Shown here piece after piece: positions 58,671-64,000 of a stretch of 64,000 nucleotides of DNA (its first letter is position 1; the number at the start of each line of letters is the position of its first letter). The DNA is from Septoria linicola (Eukaryota; Ascomycota; Dothideomycetes; Mycosphaerellales; Mycosphaerellaceae). The position numbers were made by a program, and so were the translations under genes. Under the pieces are notes generated by a model. The model ran no database searches, had not been told where the DNA came from, and saw only the letters and a list, made by a program, of their open reading frames with translations. The stretch spans positions 2,108,001 through 2,172,000 of the forward strand of contig CP099421.1 of the NCBI GenBank assembly GCA_024114885.1, read 5' to 3'.

Positions 58671-59205
58671 CTGGCTATGAAGGGGCCTTGAACAGGGTCC
58701 ATGTTATACTGTCAGCCGAGAAGCGATGCGGCCGATAGACGTCAGAAACCTCCTGATGCGAGTAGTCACGATACTCCAAGCTCTACCTGTCTAACACTCC
58801 ATGAGCCATGCCTTGCATGCGACATTACCACTGCGTGCGGGTCAGACTCATCACTGAAACTGGCGAAGCGGCATGACCTGCTGTAGGGGAATTCTCGCTT
58901 ACTATAACGTAGAGCCAAATGTGTCAGCCGCTGGAGCACGATCCTGGAGTCGTAATGATCGCCGCGTAATGATTCGCTCGTTCGCCGTCGGGAAGTGGCT
59001 GAATTTGGCTGACAGTTGGACATGCTGGTCGACCACTTGCTCTCACGTTCGTGCCAGCAAGTATGGGCAAACTATGGTGTGGTGGCTTGGAGGACGACAT
59101 TGATCGACATATCGTCCCTCGTCTTTGTGCGTCCTGGCCCGTGCCGTTGGAGTTGGACGATGTGCTGCGATATCTGGCACCAAGCTGCATTTGAGTACTT
59201 CTGCC
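58671..59205. other. Region downstream of the Zn2Cys6 gene with C-terminal relic
   Basis: The first 120 bases hold the out-of-frame C-terminal-like reading of the regulator described above (to about 58,792). Beyond that I see no gene up to the stop of the methyltransferase at 59,206. Confidence 0.45.
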
Positions 59206-60416
59206 CTACAACCTCCGAATGGACAGGATCTTGATCGGAAATGCTTTTTGGTAAAAGAGCGATGTCTGCTGCTCGATGGACTTTGGCTGAAAGTCGATTT
59301 CGGCGACATTGAAGTTGGCCCGCACTAGATACAGATTAGTATGCTGTTCACATCAGTCTGAGAGAAATAGCTCACCGCAAGCATGTCGGAACGTCTCAAA
59401 GGTGTCCAAGTTCCTCACAACACCAGATATAAGCATGTGTAGGTTGGGTCGAAGCTCAAACAAAAGTCGCATCGTAGCTACGAGAGCTGATATGGCAATC
59501 TTGTCGTACGTCTGTAGCGGATATCAGCGTATGAAGAACCAGCAGACAAGATAGTCATACAATGTCGGTGCCGAGTATCACATCATATGGATATGCTTCG
59601 CAATCTTCTTCGACCCAGGTACCTTTCAAGCCTCTGCCCCACCGCAGCACAGATGTCAACACTTTTGCTTCGTCATCAAGACTGTTCAGGAATAGATTCT
59701 CCTTGAGTGCTTCAACAACACCTTCGTCACCATCTGTAGTGGTAACATGCCTGGCCTCGAGATGCTTGGCCGCCAGTATTGCCAAGAATCCAGTTCCTGC
59801 TCCAAGCTCGAGAACGCTTCTGCCTTGTACGAGGCTGCGATTCTCTGGCAGCAGCAGATACGAGCCAAGGTGGAGTGCGGCCTCCCATGTTCGGAAGCCT
59901 GTAGTTAGTGATCCAGAAAGTAGCTGGGGTCGTTCCAGTAGTGTGATAGTCGGCTCATCTCGGTAGTCTTCGTTGATTGTGGCTGTTGGCGGTAGGCACG
60001 TGAATGTCACATACGTCTTTTGCTGAACAGCCGTGGCTTCGCCGGGTAGATCTGCAGAGATGAGCTCGCCCAAGTGATTCATAAGATCATCAGATATCTC
60101 CTGGAAAGGAAAGACGCGAATCAGAACAGGACGAATGGAGATGTGGTGATAGGTGATCAGATGGGATGAAGAAGCTACCTACATCTTCCTCTGGATCTTC
60201 AATGGACTTTTCGATCTTGCTGAGGAGTGGCTTGAGAACTCGAAGCTGGTACCGGGGCGGTGGCAAATACTGGTTCCTTTCACTCGAGAATAGATTCTTG
60301 TACAGCCATGCTTGGATTGTGGAGTCCCGAAGAAGCTGCTTGGGCGGCCAGGCAAGAAAATCTGGCTCAAACAGCTGCAGGTACTGTCTGCGGAAGAGCA
60401 GCAGCTGCGAGTCCAT
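59206..60416 (-). CDS. Protein-lysine methyltransferase of the FAM86/EFM3 family (eEF2-directed)
   Basis: Four exons, 60,416-60,183, 60,100-59,561, 59,511-59,376 and 59,324-59,206, with introns of 82, 49 and 51 bp, give 342 residues. The N-terminal FAM86-type region (about 1-85) reads RQYLQLFEPDFLAWPPKQLL. Then YVTFTCLPP, TGFRTWEAALHLGSYLL and the SAM-binding motif SVLELGAGTGFLAILAAKHL (about residue 170), followed by TTTDGDEGVVEAL and PYDVILGTDI(V)TYDKIA, mark a seven-beta-strand methyltransferase. In yeast the family member EFM3 trimethylates a lysine of elongation factor 2, and in human eEF2KMT/FAM86A does the same. The start was chosen at MDSQLLLF although the frame is open further up. 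It is divergent from eS24 with 318 bp between starts. All frames close exactly. Confidence 0.86.
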
Positions 60417-60734
60417 CGTGGAGTGGAGACTTTGTCGATGCAATTGTGGGACTCGCCACGCCGCAGACAATGACTCCGCCGTCTGCAGCTGGATGAGTGA
60501 ACGTGTAATATTCTGTTGTGTGGGAGACAATGTGCAAAAGTAGTGTTGGTTACTGAGGCAGGAACAAGTAGTGTGAGGGTGGATGTAAAAGTGCCAAGGC
60601 GGAAATGGTCCGAGCTTCACACTTGCGATCCTGGAGAAATCGAACGTCTTGTGTGCAGAATCTGAAGGGCCTTTGCTATTCTCGACTTCCATCGCCCAAC
60701 GACGACCTCGACAACCACACAACTCTCGTTCGCC
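60417..60734. other. Divergent promoter between methyltransferase and eS24 genes
   Basis: A 318-bp intergenic region between two translation-related genes that start back to back: the eEF2 methyltransferase (-) and ribosomal protein eS24 (+). Pyrimidine-rich and CA-rich patches precede the eS24 start, as is common for ribosomal protein genes. Confidence 0.55.
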
Positions 60735-61342
60735 ATGTCGGAATCCCAGGTCACTCTGCGCACGCGCAAGTTCATCCGCAACCCACTGCTCGGACGCAAG
60801 CAGATGGTCGTGTGCGTACTCTCCTAGACATCCGCTCCGCCCATGAGCGTCAGACATCACCACCGCCAGCAACCAGTACTAACACCTCTCCGCCCACAGT
60901 GACGTGCTCCACCCATCGCGCCCAAATGTGTCCAAGGATGAGCTCCGCGAGAAGCTCGCCGGCCTCTACAAGCTGAACAAGGAGCAAGTCTCCGTCTTCG
61001 GTTTCCGTACCCAGTTCGGTGGTGGCAAGAGCACCGGTTTCGCCCTCCTCTACGACTCCGCCGAGGCCATGAAGAAGTTTGAGCCACACTACAGACTGGT
61101 GCGCTACGGACAGGCCACGAAGATCGAGAAGGCCAGCAGACAGCAGCGTACGTCGCACCCACACACATACACACACCCTCACCTGCTCCGGCGGTGGCAG
61201 ATGTCTCATCTGGTGAGCATCATGCGAGATGGATTTCGGACTGACATTGTGGTTCTCTACAGGCAAGCAGCGCAAGAACCGCAGCAAGACGCTGCGCGGT
61301 ACTGCCAAGACCAAGGGTGCCACCAAGAAGGACAAGAAATAA
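60735..61342 (+). CDS. rps24: 40S ribosomal protein eS24 (RPS24)
   Basis: Three exons, 60,735-60,811, 60,900-61,147 and 61,263-61,342, give 134 residues, the normal eS24 length. It starts MSESQVTLRTRKFIRNPLLG, continues with HPSRPNVSKDELREKLAGLY, FGFRTQFGGGKSTGFALLYD and EPHYRLVRYG, and ends in a basic tail (KQRKNRSKTLRGTAKTKG, KKDKK). It is a structural protein of the small ribosomal subunit needed for 18S rRNA maturation. Intron 1 is 88 bp (GTGCGT, branch TACTAAC, ACAG) and intron 2 is 115 bp (GTACGT...ACAG). Early introns and strong splice signals are typical of ribosomal protein genes. No snoRNA-like box is evident in either intron. Confidence 0.97.
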
Positions 61343-61886
61343 GCTACTCGCCACACTGCTTAGGGATCTGGCGTTGTTATGGGCGCAAGCTTGTCATAGC
61401 AGAGTCACCATCATGCTGTGCCAGCTGCTGCAGAGCTCGATTGAGCGTTTCGGCCTTCATGATCAGGCTAGGATTGCACGACAGAACCGGCGCGGCGTTG
61501 GTCTGCTCAGAGCTTAGTGATACCCAGGCAATCAAAAAGCTTTTCTCCCGTCACATCCATCTCGTGAAGAAGTCTTTGCTGACTATGCGTTTACATCTTC
61601 CTCCTGCGCGAACTATCGGCCTGTAGAACTTGTGGTCTCCCGAATGACAATCTCTGGAAAGCCATGTTAATCAGAGTGGCCATATCCTGAACCACTGACT
61701 AGCTTCGTACTTCCGCAACAGTCTCTACCCCAACCCAGTCATACCCAATCACAGCTCCTTCTTGTCAAAGCTGCACCCTCCATAACACTTCTCCCACCCA
61801 CAATCATAGCAAAACCGATGAAACTCCTCACGGTCCGATTCACTCGCCGGCACCATTGGATCCTCGCGAATCCCAACTGACCTGAA
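61343..61886. other. Intergenic region between convergent genes
   Basis: A 544-bp region between the stops of eS24 (+) and the first 2EXR gene (-). Contains both 3' untranslated regions. No supported gene. Confidence 0.5.
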
Positions 61887-62476
61887 TCACGCCTTCTCCC
61901 ACGACCCCTCAAATCTACGGCCAGACCAGGCCACTCTCACATCGCGAAACAGCTTGGGATGAGTCTTGGCCTCCAACCAATCGAGCATCTTGATAGTGAC
62001 AACAGGATCCAGGACGGGCAGATAGAAGGTAAAGCTGCCATAGAAGATTGGCAGTGTATCTTCTCGAACTTGCTTGCTGACTCGAGTGAGCGCTGGCTGG
62101 CGGAGGATGTGCTCTGATGTGATGGTCCGGTACGTGGGACTGCTTGACGGCTCGATCTTGACTTTGGTGACGAGGCTTTCCATGTTTCTGGAGCAGTGCC
62201 GGGGCAGGACGCTGGCGTTAGGTGTAAGCGAGAGACTCCGTGAACGAGATCCAATGCTTACATTTTGCAGATCTCGAGAGTGAGAGGTTCTGGTACGTCG
62301 TCGAACCAAGTGTGATGCGGATGCATATCGACATTCTCGCCCAGGATGAAGCGTTTACATTCACTGCATTGCCTGGGCTGGACGCAGCCGCTGAGCTCGT
62401 AAATCTCGTTGCGGATCTCCGCGGGAAGGTCGAGGGAGCTGGCGCTCTGCTTCGCAGCGTTCGTGTCGTCTGCCAT
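61887..62476 (-). CDS. 2EXR-domain protein (F-box-like fungal family)
   Basis: Exon 1 (62,476-62,262) and exon 2 (62,187-61,887) flank a 73-bp intron (GTAAGC...CCAG) and give 171 residues. SLDLPAEIRNEIYELSG near the N-terminus and LTRVSKQVREDTLPIFYG in the second half are the two signatures of the 2EXR family, abundant in Pezizomycotina and of unknown function. Between them is a Cys pair (QCSECKRF). The end reads WSGRRFEGSWEKA. The gene is divergent from a related 2EXR gene at 62,651, 174 bp away, suggesting an inverted duplication. Frames and splice phases are clean. Confidence 0.82.
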
Positions 62477-62650
62477 GAGGTCCTGCTGGTGAGGAAGGAT
62501 TGGAAAGTGCTGGGAGTTTAAGATCTGCAGCTGAAGTGCATAATGGCGCTAAGAATATTTAAGCAGGCGGCCCAAGCTTCTTTGCGCTGTACTTGACTAT
62601 TACATCCGACTGTTTCAACAACAGCAATACAACACGTCACAATTCACTAC

Positions 62651-63698
62651 ATGCCCACATCCAGAGACGAACCAAGGCCCGGAAGGCCTGCACAGCTCGC
62701 AAAGCAGCTATGTGTTGCTAACACTCGAATTGCAGAGCTCGAAGCGTTGCAGAGGGCACTGGAAGCCACCAGCAAGGAACTCGAAGCATGTAATCTGCAA
62801 CTTCGTGTCTCGAACAGTCAGCTGGCGGAACGTAATGCACTCTTGACGGAACAGAGGGCAAAGAAGCCAACATCATCGCTTGCTCTACCGGCTGAGCTTC
62901 GCAACCACATTTATGAGCTCAGTGGTTGTCTGAAGGTGGTCACTTGTCATGGAGCACTCTGCTTCCAGGACATGACCGAGTTGCCCTTCAAGCGGAGCTG
63001 CGGACGTGGAATAGGCTCTAGTCTCAAAGCCTGCCCGTTCCGCAGACGTTTCGATGAAGATGGCACGCCGTGGTAAGATACCATTCCATTGCTACCGAGC
63101 CATCGCTGACAATCATGGGCCCACCCGGGTCCCAGCGCGCTTGCCTACAGCTAAGTGGGCGAGGCGGCTTTATCATCACCCTGATACGATTCATACGAAG
63201 AAAATCGCGTTCGATGTACACGGTCAGATACCACCACATCAGTCCAATCTGACCAGAGTGTGCCGGCAAGTGCGTAACGAGACTTTGCCCATATTCTACG
63301 GCCATATCGTGTTCCACGACAGCGGCCTGTCTGACGTCCACGGCTTCACCATGCTTTCAAAAGACGCAATGTAATGGCTCTCAACCATTGGGCAACAGAA
63401 CGCAGGCTTGATCCGTCGACTCGAATTGTCCGCTGGATTCGTGGGTAAGGAGGACTGGACGTTCACATCGGACTCTCTCCTATACCATCAACTGAAACCT
63501 ACAGGACTGCAGCTGGATCAGGGTGTATTGGAGCTTAATAGAAATGATGAGTGTCGTCCGCGACCAGGAGGATGTTGTCAGTATGGACGACACGGCGAGC
63601 AGTGTGAGCAAGAACAAGCCGTAACAGAGGCTGCCAAGGAGGACTGGACCAAGCCCAAATCAAATTGGGGCTGGGAAACCGGACTCTGGACTCATTGA
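62651..63698 (+). pseudogene. Second 2EXR-domain gene, interrupted
   Basis: The first frame (62,651-63,076) encodes a heptad-like coiled coil (IAELEALQRALEATSKELEA, residues about 28-70) followed by LALPAELRNHIYELSG, the first 2EXR signature. The second signature, LTRVCRQVRNETLPIFYG, lies in another frame at about 63,246-63,300, so an intron or frameshift lies between about 62,940 and 63,230. I find no clean intron: the obvious GTAAGA at 63,073 to CAG at 63,150 leads to a stop. In the second frame TAA at 63,372-63,374 interrupts FTMLSKDAM/WLSTIGQQNAGLIRRLEL, after which the frame stays open to 63,698. Likely a decayed paralogue of the divergent gene at 61,887-62,476. Confidence 0.65.
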
Positions 63699-64000
63699 CA
63701 GATTCCTAATGCTGGTTTCGTGGTCACAGTGGATGCGTGCATACCGTGCAGCTGCCTCGCAATCTACCACTCCAGGTCAAGAAGTGGTGCAGATGACAGT
63801 ATGGGTTCTCCGTAGATCACGAAGAGCCCAAAGCTGATCGCATAAAGATGAATGCTGTGCTCACTAGGTCCAGCTGTGGCGAGATGGATTGGTGATCTAC
63901 TCACGTAAGGCCATTGCGTTGCAATTTCACCTCGTGGCATCCATCGACAGGCACAAGTATGCAAGACAAAGTGATGCTCATCGTTAGCTTTACTTCTAGC
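63699..64000. other. Right edge of the window
   Basis: About 300 bp with only a 66-codon frame on the - strand (63,764-63,964) that matches nothing I know. A gene could enter from beyond the window. Confidence 0.4.

Noticed and set aside
60850..61356. 168-codon frame antisense to eS24
   Set aside because: It is the mirror of the strongly conserved eS24 exons; CTC/GAG-type codons produce long antisense frames.
1..64000. CRISPR arrays, rRNA genes, riboswitches, telomere repeats
   Set aside because: None seen; the only short tandem arrays are the 16-bp array at 19,903 and a small GTC microsatellite near 40,220.

Overview
The window looks like the nuclear genome of a filamentous ascomycete, most likely a Dothideomycete, possibly of the Mycosphaerella group. 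The class is inference; the fungal assignment rests on short GT-AG introns (54-137 bp), a Zn2Cys6 regulator, PDR transporter, SAPS, eS24 and 2EXR genes, and repeats with the CpA-to-TpA signature of repeat-induced point mutation (RIP). It splits into two compartments with a sharp border near base 32,590.

Bases 1-32,590 are a nest of RIP-mutated transposons with no intact gene. Gypsy-1 (+ strand, from before base 480) is split by Copia-1 (7,112-13,410, 5-bp target duplication AGTAT). An unclassified element (14,779-18,302 plus 31,370-31,409) is split by Gypsy-2, a chromodomain-bearing Ty3/Gypsy element on the - strand (18,303-31,364, duplication AGCGT). Copia-2 (24,898-31,196) then entered 9 bp inside one LTR of Gypsy-2. 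The two Copia copies are both exactly 6,299 bp with 278-bp LTRs and differ mainly by transitions. Gypsy-2 carries an extra antisense reading frame and a 16-bp tandem array between its pol gene and its 3' LTR. A remnant of a Clr5/HTH plus integrase-core transposase fills 31,430-32,520.

Bases 32,590-64,000 have normal composition and closely spaced genes. In order: a siderophore-type N-acyltransferase (+), a SAPS phosphatase-associated protein (-), a WBP2-like GRAM/PPxY protein (-), a broken F-box gene (+), a rhodopsin-type seven-helix membrane protein (+), an AMP-binding acyl-CoA ligase-like enzyme (+), an arrestin-like PY-motif protein (-), an unusual tRNA-Gly gene (-), a small secreted protein (-), a broken PDR-type ABC transporter (-), a Zn2Cys6 regulator (+), an eEF2 lysine methyltransferase of the FAM86/EFM3 type (-), ribosomal protein eS24 (+) and two 2EXR-domain genes at the right end, the second one broken.

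Most of these genes are independent. Possible functional links are the divergent regulator/ABC transporter pair, both apparently damaged, and two likely HECT-ligase adaptors (arrestin-like and WBP2-like). The most unusual feature is the tRNA-Gly(GCC) gene at 50,536-50,688. It has a normal tRNA intron beside the anticodon and also a 54-bp insert in the D-loop that looks exactly like a fungal spliceosomal intron.
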